From Globisporangium splendens (taxonomy: Eukaryota > Oomycota > Peronosporomycetes > Pythiales > Pythiaceae): DNA of 64,000 nucleotides. The translations under genes were made by a program, and so were the position numbers. The notes beneath the pieces were generated by a model. The model was not told the origin of the DNA, searched no databases, and was given only the letters and a program-made list of their open reading frames with translations. The stretch is from positions 620,001 to 684,000 of the forward strand of contig VFIW01000012.1 in NCBI GenBank assembly GCA_006386115.1, read 5' to 3'. Shown here in pieces: positions 52,906-64,000 of the stretch (position 1 is its first letter; every line of letters begins with the position of its first letter).

Positions 52906-54167
52906 TTACAGCGCGTTGGCATCGAAGCGACTGCCGTTGGAGATCGCAATGAGTTTTGCAGCCACTGTCTCAACTTCCTGAGCGTCGCGACCTTCGATCG
53001 TGAGTCGCGTGTTGTACGACTCGTCCTTCACACCAGTGTTCTGCAGTGTCAAGTTGACGTAGCTCCCGATCGCGACGTTTGGGTGCTTCTTCTGGATCGC
53101 TGTCATGGGCTTTGCGATGTCGCCTTCATAATGGTGCGTGTGCACCTATGGCAAACAAAACAGAAAGCATCACAGTCAGCTTCTAAGCTCTCACAATTTC
53201 CCGAAAAAGTAACAAAAATCTCTCACAATGGCGCGATGGATCGGGACGCCAACAAAGTGGTCTTCGTTGTGCATGAGCATGTCGCGGACCATTGACGGGA
53301 TACCGGGGAGAACGTACACATTGTGCACGAGCGCGATCGGCACCCAGCTCGCCGTCTTGAGGATCTTGCAGCCAACTGGGAGCAACGCCATCCGCAGGCG
53401 ATCTTCATTGAGATCATGACCTCGGTTTTGCTTGACAAGGTACTCGCGGAGCCCATCCACTGTTGGTTGGTGTAGCTCAACGCCTAAGCCAAACGCTTTC
53501 GCCTTTCAAGAACCAAACACGCGCGTTGCTAATCAGCTGCTGTTGGCTCAATCGCAATGTATCTTTGACAAGAAAGATGGTGCAAACATGCGCTTACCAC
53601 TCCTTCATACGTGATGTCGTCGTGCGTTGGACCGATTCCGCCGGTCGTAAACACGTACCCATTCGGCCCCACGAGGTCCGACAGTTCTTTCACAGTCGAA
53701 GAAATCGTCTACAAAGACGGCGAAATAAAGGGCAGTAGAGTCGTCATCACCACAAATGACGCAAATGTGTAGAGATTAGCAGACGTGCATTGAAGCAAAA
53801 GCGTACCTCCATTTCGTCTGGGATCACGACGATGCGCTTCACATCGATGCCGCGGCGAAACATGAGCTTCGAGATGAAAAACGAGTTCGTATCGTGCGTC
53901 TACACATCATGGGTGTGCATGAGGATGCCAGCATTGCAACCCGCATTGCCATCTTCGCCTTGCAAAATACAGGGAGCCACGTACCTTTCCAGTCAGCACT
54001 TCGTTGCCGATCACACAGATCGCAGCGCTGGGTGCATCCTGCGCAGTCGCAGCCGTGGACGCCAGTCGGAGAGCTCCACATTCTGAACCCGAGCCTCGTG
54101 TTTTCTTCAGCGCGTTAAGCGAGCACGAGCGCTGCGGCAGCACGCGCAGACGCTGGATCCGTAGCAT
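52906..54167 (-). CDS. MoaB/Mog-type molybdopterin-binding-domain protein (FLAD1 N-terminal/CinA-like), copy 2
   Basis: Five exons (53985-54167, 53807-53899, 53598-53708, 53227-53502, 52906-53145) give 300 residues; exons 2 to 4 have exactly the lengths of copy 1 (93, 111, 276). Motifs: CVIGNEVLTGK, THDTNSFFISKLMFRRGIDV, VIPDEME, FTTGGIGPTHDDITYEGVAK, NVYVLPGIPSMVRDM. It differs by an N-terminal extension of ~30 residues from the ATG at 54167 (MLRIQRLRVLPQRSCSLNAL), rich in Arg/Leu/Ser without acidic residues, a likely mitochondrial presequence absent from copy 1. The C-terminal domain is more divergent (VHTHHYEGDIAKPMTAIQKK vs LHTLKIEALIAKSMKAIQKK). So the pair may serve cytosol and mitochondria. 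The 194-base gap to the URI gene is a divergent promoter. Confidence 0.88.
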
Positions 54168-54361
54168 CTCCTTCGCTCGCTTTCTTTTTGCCAATCTGGC
54201 TGTGCAATCAGTTGAAAACAGACACAAGTCCTAGTTTAACGCATCATTAATGTGTCCCACCTGAATTAATCGTAAAATAAGGTGGCGCATTCTGGAAGAG
54301 ATGCAAAAAGTGCTTGGCACATGATTGCCCAACGAAAAAGCAAATAAAGACACACGAAGAG

Positions 54362-56602
54362 ATGGCGGCAGGCTTGGCGAGCGACACGACGAACCCGCGG
54401 CTCTTGCAAGAGGCACGAATGCAATAGCAACACGCTCTCACACACAAAGAGCAGCTGTGTATGCGTGTCTATGTGCGCATGGTGTGTGCTGCTCATGCGA
54501 ATGCTGCGGTTCTGACAAATTGGCACTTCTTCGATCTCTCTTTTTTGTATCTGGTGGTGCAGCGCATTGAAGAAACGCAGGCGCAGATCGCAAAGCTGCA
54601 AGACGAGCTCGAAAAGTACGCGGATGTTGCGCGCACGGTCGCCGAATTGCCAAAGAAGCTGACCCACCAAGTCATGGTGCGTTTACGTCCACGCTACGTT
54701 GGGCTAGACCGTGCGCCATTCATTTGATACCATGCTTTCTTCTGTGTGTATGTCTGATAGGTCCCGTTGGGCAAGCGCGCGATGATGCCGGGAAAGATCG
54801 TTCGCTCGAATGAGATCCTCGCGCATCTTGGCGACGAGTACTTTGCGTGGCAGTCAGCGAGCAGCGCTGTCGCGACCATCGAGCGCAAGAAAAAGAGTAT
54901 GTTGTGTGTGCACTCTGTTTGCCTATTTGCATGTTTGTATAGGATCCACACTGACGAGCGCCTGTGTGCATGTGCATATGTGTGCTATTATAAACAACGC
55001 CAGACATTCGTGCGCAAATCATCGACGAGGAGAACGCGCTGAGCGAATTGACGGAGAAGAAAAGCAGCGTCGACAACCTCTTCGACATCAAAAAGGTGCG
55101 CTATAAGCGGATCACTATGCATGTCTAGCGACACAACGCCGTGACTTTGTTGTGTATGCTTGAAATTGTTTTGTAGCTGTATGAGGAACAAAATATTCGC
55201 GAGATCCAAGAATCTGAGGAAGACAGCGACAAGCCCGTGCCAAAGGCCACGGAAGAAGGTGCGCGACCAAGCTACCGCTGATGCTCGTACTGCTCGTGAC
55301 TGACACTATGTCCTGTCTTGGTTTTCTATTTTCTTTGCCACGTATAGATATCGAAGAGTACTTTGAGATCGAAGAGGAAGAGCGACGCAAGGAGGAAGCA
55401 ACCGAGTGGAGCTGGGACGAGATGATGAGGCGCATGGAAGAGCTCGAGTCCCGTGAAGCGAGCGGCGAGGACGGTGACGCCGAAGAGAAGAAGACTGAGG
55501 AACCAGACGCCGCCACGCAGGTCGCCGAGCTCAAGACCAAGGGCAACAACGCGTTTGCGCGACGCAAGTTCCGTGAGGCCGTGGATTTCTACACGCAAGC
55601 CATTGCACTGGAGCCGACATCCCACGTACGTTCTCTTATTGTTTGCTGTGTGGGCACATGAGGGAAAGACGGTAGTCTTATGATGCTTTATGTGTTTACG
55701 TGTGTAGATTTTGTATGGGAACCGATCGGCAGCGTATCATCGAATGAATAAATACACCGAGGCACTCGAAGACGCCAACTACGCCATCGATATTGACGAT
55801 ACCTGGGTCAAGGTAAGCGTGAAGCCTGAGTCTTGCGCTGTGTGTCCTGCTGTAGATGTCTCTAGTGCTGACTTCAATGTATCCTTTCATTTATCATGCA
55901 ATATTGTAGGGGCATTACCGCAAAGCATGTGCGCTGGCGTCCATGAAGAGATACAAAGACGCTGCCGAAGTGTTCGAGCATGCGTTTGAACTGTGCCCTA
56001 CGGATGCGTCATTGGAGGGAAAAGCGCAGGAAATGCGCGACAAACTCGCTGCGCAGCGAGAGCAGAAGCCAAAACCAATCTCAGCGGTGCGGAAGGAGCC
56101 GCCAGTGCCTGTGACAGTGGCTTCTTCTTCTTCCCCGTCATCGTCGTCCACGAACGTGTCCAAGCCGCTGCCACCGGCCACCATAGCGAGCTCCGACATC
56201 TCGGTGACGTCGATCCCGGCGCCAGCATTCCCATCTTCATCGGCTGCGTTTTCAGGCAACATTATGGAGCGCGACATTGTGGAAAGCGCGCCACCGGCTG
56301 TGAATGCAGCTCGTTCACAAAGTGCTGGACGACAGGAACCGCAACGTACTGCTGCGCCAGTCACTGCTTCGCCGATCTCGTCGTTTGCACCGCGCTCGCG
56401 CTTCGCAGGCAACAACTTGTCTGGCGATGTCGTGTCGTTTGAACCCATCGGAGAACCCGTACGTGGCTGCATTTTGCTTGTCTGCTCTCTTGTTTGCACC
56501 GATATCTCGCTTATTTGTTTATGCATTTATGCTCTTTTCTGTTTGATCCAGCAACCTGTGAAGCGCGTGTCTCGCTTCAAAGCCGCGCGTGGAGGCCAAT
56601 AA
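54362..56602 (+). CDS. URI1: URI1-type unconventional prefoldin with an inserted TPR domain, 9 exons
   Basis: URI is a prefoldin-like protein that binds RNA polymerase subunit RPB5 and works with the R2TP chaperone. Exons 54362-54412, 54563-54676, 54761-54896, 55004-55095, 55177-55258, 55348-55625, 55708-55812, 55910-56458, 56552-56602 give 485 residues. The prefoldin helices and hairpin cover ~1-150 (QERIEETQAQIAKLQDELEK; VPLGKRAMMPGKIVRSNEIL; LGDEYFAW). A TPR array (~217-325) is AELKTKGNNAFARRKFREAV, LYGNRSAAYHRMNKYTEALE and MKRYKDAAEVFEHAFELCP. Then come the URI motif SGNIMERDIVE (~402-412) and the C-terminal KRVSRFKAARGGQ, both typical of URI. The first intron uses a GC donor (CAAGAG|GCACGA). 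TPR domains in this family are normally on partners (RPAP3), so the fusion is notable. Confidence 0.88.
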
Positions 56603-56785
56603 CGCAAAAGAGCAACGTACAGAAAGAAGTCCAGAGTATGAGCAGCACTTGGTTGTTCCATGCAATATGTGAATCTTCTCGTGAGGGTGCTTGCTATTCA
56701 CTGTCGTTGTCTCTTTTTCGCATCATTAGATTCCTAACATGAAGGCTTTATATATGAAGGACCCACTCATCGCTTCTCTCTTGCT

Positions 56786-58449
56786 CTACCAGTCTCCGTT
56801 GAACGCCGCATTCGACTCTTTCACATCGCGCTGCTTCTGTTTGGCGGCGAGATCGAGCGGTTTGAGCAGCGCCGTCTCGAAGAAGCGCACATAGTCCTTC
56901 ATCGATGTTCTCTCCATTTCTACGACGCACATGGTAATGAAGAGTTAGCGCCAGAGTTAAACATAGTGTAAACCATCGCAATGCTGCCCCATTGTACCTG
57001 AGACGCCTTCCATGGTCGAGTCTTCGTTGAGTTCGTCCTGGAGTTGGCCGAGCGTGGGCACAGCGAACGGATCAAACGCTTCGATCGTACTGGCATCCAC
57101 TGGTACACACACGCGTCCGGTCTTCGGGTGCACAGCGAATGGACTCTTGAGCAAGTGATTCCGCTGCTTGGACACATTGGCATCGAGCCGCGGGTAGAGG
57201 TACGCGAACACGATCTCCTGGAGACATGTCTTGAGCTCCATCAGGTTGCGCTTGCGCTGGTCGTTCCCGACGCTCTGACGCTTGTTGTTCAACTGGTTCT
57301 TGGCCAAGATCTTCTCGACGCCGTCAACGAGCTCCAGCCATTTCTCCCGCGGGCTCGAGTCGTTCGATGGTGCGCTCCATCGAGCGTTCAAGTTCGAGCG
57401 CAGGTCCTCATCGGGCACCATGTCGAGCAGCTTCGCCCGTTGCTTTTCCTCGCAAAAGATGCCTTGACCTTCGGGACCGAGGATGATGTCCTCAAACAGT
57501 GGCTCGAGTAATCGATACGCGCGGCTATGGAAAAGAGGGAGGCAACATTTAAAGAATGAGATGCCGCAGCAAGAATAATGGAACACAAGCGAGAACGTAC
57601 TCTAGTGACGGGTGCAGTGGATCCTTCAAGTGCACCTTGCGCTTCGAGTTTTCGTTGCCTTCGACGAGCGAAAGGTACTGCACGACTGCCGTGCGCGCTT
57701 CGTTCGTGAGCTGCCGCGCCGCCTCGTCCGAGACCCAGCAATGGATACCACGACGACCCGAGTACACCCACAAGATGTGCTCAAATCCAAAATCCTCACG
57801 CAGCGACACGTCCATGACCTTCACGGCCGCGACCATAAACTGCCAGCACTTGGAGCAGATCGATGCGCCTTCGCAGCACGTACGAATGTCATCGTAATCC
57901 GTCAGATCGATATCAAACACGAGCTCGCGCTCCTCTGGCACAAAGTCGCTCGCATTCACTTTGCCCTTGTCCGCGGGCGAGACTGAGAACACGGCGCCGA
58001 TATCGATCTTGAACGGCAGCGTCTTGGTTATCGACGCCTTCATCTCCTCCGCATTGTGGAACGACTTGTATCGAATGTACGTGTCGTTTTCCAGCGTGAA
58101 CGACAGTTCACGACGGAAGAAGAACGACTCTCCTGCCATATAAACATCACAACAGCAATCGCAAGTAACACCACCAAGTCAGTAAGAGCGCGCGCTCTTG
58201 ACGTACTATGCAATCAACGCGCACCTCCGTCGTAGGTCAGCCACTTGGCCATTTGCTCATACGGGAAGAGACGATCTGTGGACAAACACATACGCAAGGA
58301 AGACGACAAACCAGTGTCAGCGCTCGTAAAGCCCTACGCCCTTGCAGCGCATAGATAGGGAGATGAATGCGCATGGACACGTGGCGTCGGCACTGCGTCG
58401 TACCATAGTACAACTGCAGCAGGTCCGCCGAGAACTCTTCGCTTGCCAT
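56786..58449 (-). CDS. PRIM1: DNA primase small (catalytic) subunit
   Basis: Synthesises RNA primers for polymerase alpha. Exons 58404-58449, 58225-58275, 57601-58132, 56998-57524 and 56786-56919 give 429 residues, normal for PRIM1. The start MASEEFSADLLQLYYDRLFP is the family N terminus. Catalytic aspartates lie in LVFDIDLTDYDDIR, and the conserved VYSGRRGIHCWVSDEAAR matches eukaryotic primase, with a zinc-binding Cys cluster CCEGASICSKCW nearby. C-terminal motifs: RLDANVSKQRNHLLKSPFAV then HPKTGRVCVPVD, and VRFFETALLKPLD. Exons splice with GT-AG boundaries and kept phase. It is convergent with URI and divergent from RPS8. Confidence 0.95.
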
Positions 58450-58830
58450 GGTGCTCGCTGTGCGTCGCTCCCTCTTGTATTGCGCGAAAAGCTATTCGCG
58501 CGCAAGTTTCATCGCACACGTCATGCACGTGATCATTTTATCCAATCAAACTGCTTCGCGCCACTTCAAACCATCTTTTGCAAAGTACGCGCCGAACTTT
58601 GTCAACAAAAGCGCAGTTGACAAGAATCGCACTTATGACTAAGTTCGTGTTGATCACCACTAAATCCGCAATCCGTACTTCTTCGACGCATTTCTGTACT
58701 TTAGAGCTCCCTCTCCTCCTCGACCTTTCGTTTTGTTTGGTTGGCTGGCAGCCGCTCGGTGGTTTTGAGAGGCTCCGCCAGCTTTGACTTGGAAACAGTA
58801 CCGAAATTACTCCGTCGGAAGTGGATCAGA

Positions 58831-59856
58831 ATGGGTAAGACGTTCTCGTCAACTACGTCGACCTTCTGCTGTTGCAACGGAGAGCTGCCGCCGCCGACAA
58901 ACCATCACAGACTGAGGGAGCAACGCGGGTGATATACAGAGGCGCGCACCCCGAGCGCGACAGCAAACTCGCAGGTTCCATTCGGCGTTTGTCGTGTGTG
59001 TGTCGTCGCGTTCGCGTCCTTTGTGGCTTCGCTGCGCTCTCGAGACTCTTCGGTCGTTGGATCGGATCGAGTGCTGTGAGCCTTTACTCCAAAAGGCGGA
59101 CGAGTATTCACTGCTGTATCCCCGTCGTGCAGCATTCGAATACTCTGGGCTTATTCGAAACATCGCGTTGGGAAGAATCAGATGTGTTTGCACCTGGGGA
59201 ACTTGTCGAGTACTGATGGTGGCTAATGTGATATTATTCCAGGTATTTCTCGTGATTCGCGTCACAAGCGCCGTGAAACTGGTGGCAAGCGTGCCCAGTT
59301 CCGCAAGAAGCGTAAATTCGAGCTCGGGCGTCAGCCAGCCAACACGAAGCTCGCCGCGAAGCGTGTGCACACTGTGCGCACCCGCGGTGGCCACCTCAAG
59401 TTCCGTGCGCTCCGTTTGGATACCGGTAACTTCTCGTGGGGTACTGAAGTGACTGCTCGCAAGACCCGTATCTTGGATGTCGTGTACAACGCGTCCAACA
59501 ACGAACTTGTGCGTACCAAGACGTTGGTGAAGAACGCCGTCGTCCTTGTGGATGCCACCCCATTCCGTCAGTGGTACGAAGCCCACTACGGTGTGAAGAT
59601 CGGTGTGAAGAAGAACGCCGAGAAGGTGGACGAAGAGGAGGTGAAGAAGTCGGACCACGTTGTCCGCAAGCTCGCCGCTCGTCAGCGCACTCGCGTGTTC
59701 GACCAGAAGCTCGACGAACAGTTCGCGTCGGGTCGTCTCCTCGCTGTGATCTCGTCGCGTCCAGGTCAGTCTGGTCGTGCTGATGGTTACATCTTGGAAG
59801 GTAAGGAACTTGAGTTCTACCAACGTAAGTTGGCCACCAAGAAGTCGAAGAAGTAA
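58831..59856 (+). CDS. RPS8: 40S ribosomal protein S8e
   Basis: Small-subunit ribosomal protein. Exon 1 (58831-58834) holds only ATGG; a 408-base intron, the longest clear one in the window, precedes exon 2 (59243-59856). The product is 205 residues: [93 protein letters not shown], and the end [20 protein letters not shown]. These are the S8e signature segments. Codon use is strongly biased toward C and G ending codons, as expected of a highly expressed gene. A first intron right after the start codon is common in ribosomal protein genes. Confidence 0.97.
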
Positions 59857-60793
59857 ACTAGCCTCTCTCGCTAGTGAACACTATTTGATCCTTAACGAGA
59901 CCTAATTCAACGGAGTCAAACTACCATTCCTCGTGTGTCTTAAATATGCATTGGCTTTGGCGCACTGAAGGTCTGAAAGAGTTTAATGCGCTTTTGCCGA
60001 TGGAGTTGGTTCCTTGGCACTATGGTTTCATTCGCTCACAGCAGTGCTGGGTTAAATCCACTCAGCCCATTCGGCTGAGGCTGCCTATCGTCCGAGTACG
60101 TACATGTTGCTCAACTGCTTCGTCGCATCCTTGCATCACGATTTGATCTCTCAACCCACAGTCTCTATCCATTGAGTTATGGCTCATTCCACTGAGCTTG
60201 AGTCAGCAACTGCATTTACGTCGCCTGCTTTACGCTGCGCGGTTCAATTGCTCCGCCACATGCCCAATTACAACCTCTCATTTATACCATCAGCAGCATC
60301 CATCTATCACAGAAACCTAAGGACCTACAACGGGTGTTTCCGTTACAGACCACAGAGCTGCACCCATTTGGTGCAGTGTCCGAGTCGTGCGCTCGTCGCA
60401 GCTCTCCTCATAATCCGTCGCGTATCTCTCTCTCGTGCGTCACAATCCGCTCTGTTTGCGCAACAGCAGCCCTCCATTTTTGTGTGCGCATTTCTCCTTG
60501 CAGTCGTTGTGCAGTTGTCACCAACATCCACACAATAGCCCCCCCCCCCAGGGGTCACTACTGAAAGCAGGGGGCATTATTTGCCGAAACTATTCTTGTG
60601 GTGCCACGCGATTGGCTGAAAATACACTACCCCAGGGGATATTATTATTATTAACTTTGTGAACCAGCGGAGCGAGCGAGTGAGAGTGTGAGTGAGCGGA
60701 TCCGCTTCGAGCAGCTCCACCGCCTCGTAGTCATTTCGCAAACATCCTCGCAAGGGACAAAGCACACCCACCAGCACCACAAGAAGCACCGCC
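59857..60793. other. Intergenic region with a C homopolymer
   Basis: 937 bases between RPS8 and chorismate synthase. It contains a run of about eleven C at 60539-60549 and short frames with no coding support. Presumably the 3' UTR of RPS8 and the promoter of the next gene. Confidence 0.5.
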
Positions 60794-62261
60794 ATGAGCA
60801 CCTTCGGACGCATCTTCCGCGTCACCACGTACGTGCAATCGAACTCCCCCCTTCCTCCCGTTTTGCATAACAGAGAGGCTGACTGTACTGCTTGTGTGAC
60901 AATGATGACGATGCTTCAGTTTCGGCGAGTCCCACTGCAAGGGCGTTGGCGCGATCGTGGACGGCGTGCCGCCCTCGATGCAGCTCACGGAAGCCGACAT
61001 CCAGCCACAGCTGACGCGCAGACGTCCCGGCCAGAGTAAGCTCACGACGCCGCGCGACGAGAAGGATCTCGTGACGATCATGAGTGGCACGGAACGCGGC
61101 ATCACGCTCGGTACACCTGTCGCGCTCTTTGTGCCGAACGAGAACGTGCGTCCAGGAGACTATAAGGAGATGGACACCGTGCCACGTCCTGGGCACGCCG
61201 ATTACACGTACCAGATGAAGTACGGCATCCGCGCTGCGAGTGGCGGCGGTCGCGCGAGTGCGCGTGAGACTATTGGCCGTGTCGCGGCTGGTGCGATCGC
61301 GGAAAAGTGGCTGCGCTCCAAGTACGAGACTGAGATCGTCGCGTGGGTGAGTTCCATTGGCACCGTTGACATGCCAAAGGACCTTCTGAGTGATCCGACG
61401 AAGTCGCACCACTCGCGTGAGGACATCGATACTATCGGCACCATTCGCATCCTTCGTGATCCTTCCAAGTGGACGAAGGTCGACGATAAGGAAGACGATT
61501 TCGCCAAGAAGCAGGCGGCAGCCGACGCCGAGTACGAGCTCGTGTTCGTGAACTCGCGCGACGATTTCGAGACGCCCGCGTACATTGACACGAACAACGT
61601 CGTGTACAACCGCAAGGGCGACGTCGTGCCTGCGCCAGACAACTTGTCGGAATGGCTCACGGACGACCTCGTGCCAGTGCGTTGCCCGCACCCGCCTTCT
61701 GCTAGTGCCATGTCGACGGAAGTGCGCTACCTCAAGCACGAAGAGGACTCGACGGGCGGCATCGTCACGTGTGTGATTCGCAATGTGCCTGTGGGTTTGG
61801 GCGAGCCTTGCTTCGACAAGCTGCAGGCCATTCTCGCGCACGCGATGCTCTCGATCCCAGCGACCAAGGGCTTCGAGATCGGTTCGGGCTTCAGCGGCAC
61901 GAGCAAGCGTGGTTCGGAGCACAACGATCCGTTCTGTGACGGCAAGCGCGCGGGCGAACTGGGCGTGACCAAGAACGACGCTGGTGGTGTGTTGGGCGGC
62001 ATCTCGAGCGGCGCGGACATTTACTTCCGCGTGGCCGTCAAGCCCGTATCCACGATCGGACGCGCGCAGGCGACGGTCGACTACAACGGCAAGGACACGG
62101 TGCTCGCAGCGAAGGGCCGCCACGACCCGTGCGTGTTGCCGCGTGTGGTGCCCCTCGTGGAGGCCATGGCGGCACTCGCACTCGCCGATAACGCGATGAT
62201 CCAGCTGTCCCGCGAAGGCAGCTTCGAAGAGGAGCCACTGCACAAGAAGCGAAAGTTGTAA
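60794..62261 (+). CDS. ARO2: Chorismate synthase
   Basis: Last step of the shikimate pathway: converts EPSP to chorismate with reduced FMN. Exons 60794-60828 and 60920-62261 (91-base intron) give 458 residues. Signatures in order: FGESHCKGVGAIVDG (GESHx class, Cys in place of the usual Gly as in fungal-type enzymes), QSKLTTPRDEKDLVTIMSG, YKEMDTVPRPGHADYTYQMK, YGIRAASGGGRASARETIGR (signature 2), IPATKGFEIGSGFSG, and GGISSGADIYFRVAVKPVST (signature 3), then GRHDPCVLPRVVPLVEAMAA. A ~60-residue acidic insertion lies before the NPVPxG segment (RNVPVGLGEP). The extension to 458 residues is longer than bacterial AroC. The C terminus ends in a basic KKRKL, which looks like a short NLS but is probably not one. 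Confidence 0.96.
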
Positions 62262-62881
62262 GAGTAAAAGAGAGAGCTAGAGAACGAGCCCAATGCGGAC
62301 CCAGAAACAAACACACAATATAAACGTCACCACCTTTTTTGCATTGCTCGCTGTTGAATCCTCCCGATTGCAATCCAAGCTCATAAAAGACAAAACAAAA
62401 GAACAAAGATCAAATCAACGAAAGCTGGCAAGCATAGCGACCCACAACCAACAAGAAACCTGTAGTGTGGATCGGTATCCTGCTCTGTCGTTTCTATATT
62501 ATTGTGCATTGGTGTGCGTGCGCGTCGCTCGCCATGTTGTATCTATCTTATCTACTGAAGTACTTTGCTGCCGCTCGCTTCTCGGTATGTCTTCTTCTCC
62601 AGGAACAATTCCGTTAAGTCATAGATCTATTTGATTCTTCAGTGTGCCGTGTCCAGTGCGTTTGGTTTGGTGTTGAGACGCCATGCCTTTCAGATACATC
62701 CCGTCGCTCGCTTCCTCTACCCTCTCGCCTTCTCCCCATCGCCAACCGGTCATCGGGGCGTCGACCCATCTACGTACATTGCTTTGCTCGTACTCCAAAG
62801 TAATGTTTTGTGTTTGCGTTTTGGGTCCTGTGTTGTCTGCTTCATAAGATTTGTTTGTGGAGTTGCCGTGTGGATCGAAGT
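62262..62881. other. Intergenic between convergent genes, no gene recognised
   Basis: 620 bases between the stops of chorismate synthase and the SAC3/GANP gene. AT-rich with no coding frame of note; should hold both 3' UTRs. Confidence 0.5.
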
Positions 62882-63945
62882 CTAAATGAGTGACGATTGG
62901 TCCTGCAGCACCCAGACAATGTCCGAGCTTCTCGTGTCGACGAGGCTTTTGTCTCCTTTCACGAACACGAGACCACTCTGCTGGATGAAGCGCTTGCCGT
63001 CCTTGCCTTCCAGTTTCAGCTCTCGACGCACAAAGTCGATCGGAACATTTGGTCGATAGCTGCAAGCAAATACACGATACATGAGGTTAGCATTCGTTAC
63101 CGTTCAAAAGCTGCAAACCATAAAGTGAATGCCCTTGACGTACGCTTTGCAGATCGTACGCAGCGCGCGAAGGCGGATCGCGGGCACCATGGGGTCCATT
63201 AGATAACCTGCCATATTCGGAGCATCTACATACAGTTGGAAAAAACGATGGTAATCATTCATAGCGACGGCTTCGCGGACCGCGAGCGCGTGTTTCACGG
63301 CATCGTCCTTGCGCAGCGCGCTCGTCACAGACGACAGCACGCTGTACATCGCGAGCTGGCCGGCGTTCGCGTCGCTCGAGGCTTTCTTTGCTTGCAGCGC
63401 GACATAGATAGAATACAAAATGCGGTACGCGAGAAACTCCACCGCTTGGCCCGGGATGAGCTTCTCGTAGAGCTCGTGGAGCTGCGTCTGGCACTGGTTG
63501 AACTCATTGATGTCTCCGGACTCGAGCGCGATGCGTGCGTGCGACTCGTAGACCGACACCGTGAACGCATTCTTGATATGCTGCACGGTGCAGTCTTGCC
63601 GGATTGATTTCAGTTGGCTACATGCATATACATAATCGCATTCACTCGCTTTCCACTTGGCGCGCACGAGCTCGAGCGCTTTCTTGAGCACGGGCTCCGG
63701 TCGCACCGTCGACGGATGCGGCGCCGACGTCAGCCGCAGATACTCCTTCTCGACGTTCTGATTCGTGCCTTTGATCACCATGGCTTCGAGATCGAGCTCG
63801 CCCTCGTGGTTGAGCACGCGCAGCTTCTTGGTGTCCACCGTCGGCGTCACGTACTTGGCGAGTTCGTGTTGGGTCTTGTGGAACCGCTGCCGCCGCTCGT
63901 TCTTGCGCTGGAGATCTTCATCTTCGAAGGAAGAGTGGTGGTCCC
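62882..63945 (-). CDS. LENG8: SAC3/GANP-domain protein, LENG8/THP3-like (5' partial)
   Basis: SAC3/GANP proteins act in mRNA export and transcription-coupled splicing; THP3/LENG8 binds Csn12 and is a splicing/export factor. Exons 63144-63945 (or further upstream) and 62882-63059. Motifs: GTNQNVEKEYLRLTSAPHPS, then TVRPEPVLKKALELVRAKWK, YVYACSQLKSIRQDCTVQHI, VYESHARIALESGDINEFNQ, and CQTQLHELYEKLIPGQ, all strongly conserved in LENG8. The C-terminal exon is YRPNVPIDFVRRELKLEGKD with an Arg-finger-free PCI-type winged helix ending at 62882. A likely acceptor (catgcgtag) precedes 63945, so earlier exons lie outside the right edge; an in-frame ATG at 63988 also exists but is probably not the true start. 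Confidence 0.87.
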
Positions 63946-64000
63946 TACGCATGAGAAAGGCAACGTGGTTGTCATCGGTGATAACCATTCCAAATATTGG

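Noticed and set aside
61551..61760. Insertion in chorismate synthase as a flavin reductase fusion
   Set aside because: Only ~60 residues, acidic and without flavin or NADPH motifs; a normal family-specific loop is more likely.

Overview
The window is nuclear DNA from a eukaryote with short spliceosomal introns (mostly 55-150 bases, GT-AG with a few GC-AG). It is very probably an oomycete: it carries a chitin synthase with an N-terminal MIT domain, protein-coding exons rich in G/C at third codon positions, and tightly packed genes that mostly alternate in strand. The species cannot be named from the sequence. About 27 protein genes are recognisable. No rRNA, CRISPR array or bacterial operon was seen.

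Layout. 0-4 kb: BUD13 splicing factor (5' end outside the window) facing fructose-1,6-bisphosphatase. 5-9.6 kb: a diflavin reductase with two in-frame stops facing a TatD nuclease. 10-15 kb: an HTH/coiled-coil protein facing protein phosphatase 4 subunit 3. 15.8-19.2 kb: an SNF5 chromatin-remodelling subunit carrying an HTH and an HMG box, facing Mediator MED22. 19.9-21.7 kb: two almost identical V-ATPase subunit c genes in inverted orientation. 22-25.3 kb: a decayed TMEM260-like membrane glycosyltransferase. 25.4-31 kb (minus strand): RUVBL2, POLD3-like polymerase delta subunit and mitochondrial citrate synthase. 31-37.4 kb: a long noncoding or weakly coding stretch, chitin synthase and a small unknown gene. 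37.4-43.9 kb: Aven-like protein and glycyl-tRNA synthetase (minus), then proline dehydrogenase (plus). 44-50.7 kb: a domesticated MULE-transposase-like protein and the decapping scaffold EDC4, divergent from each other. 50.9-54.2 kb: two tandem MoaB/Mog-type (FLAD1 N-terminal-like) genes with an HSP70 relic between them. 54.4-62.3 kb: URI prefoldin with an inserted TPR domain, DNA primase small subunit, ribosomal protein S8e, chorismate synthase. 62.9 kb to the end: a SAC3/GANP (LENG8/THP3-like) gene running off the right edge.

The genes are mostly unrelated housekeeping functions (mRNA processing, chromatin and transcription, replication, central carbon metabolism, translation, cell wall). 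Convergent pairs often end within 50-300 bases of each other and several divergent pairs share 200-400 base promoters. The most unusual items are the inverted V-ATPase pair, the HTH-SNF5-HMG and URI-TPR architectures, the domesticated transposase that appears to have lost its catalytic aspartates, and three genes with apparent reading-frame lesions.
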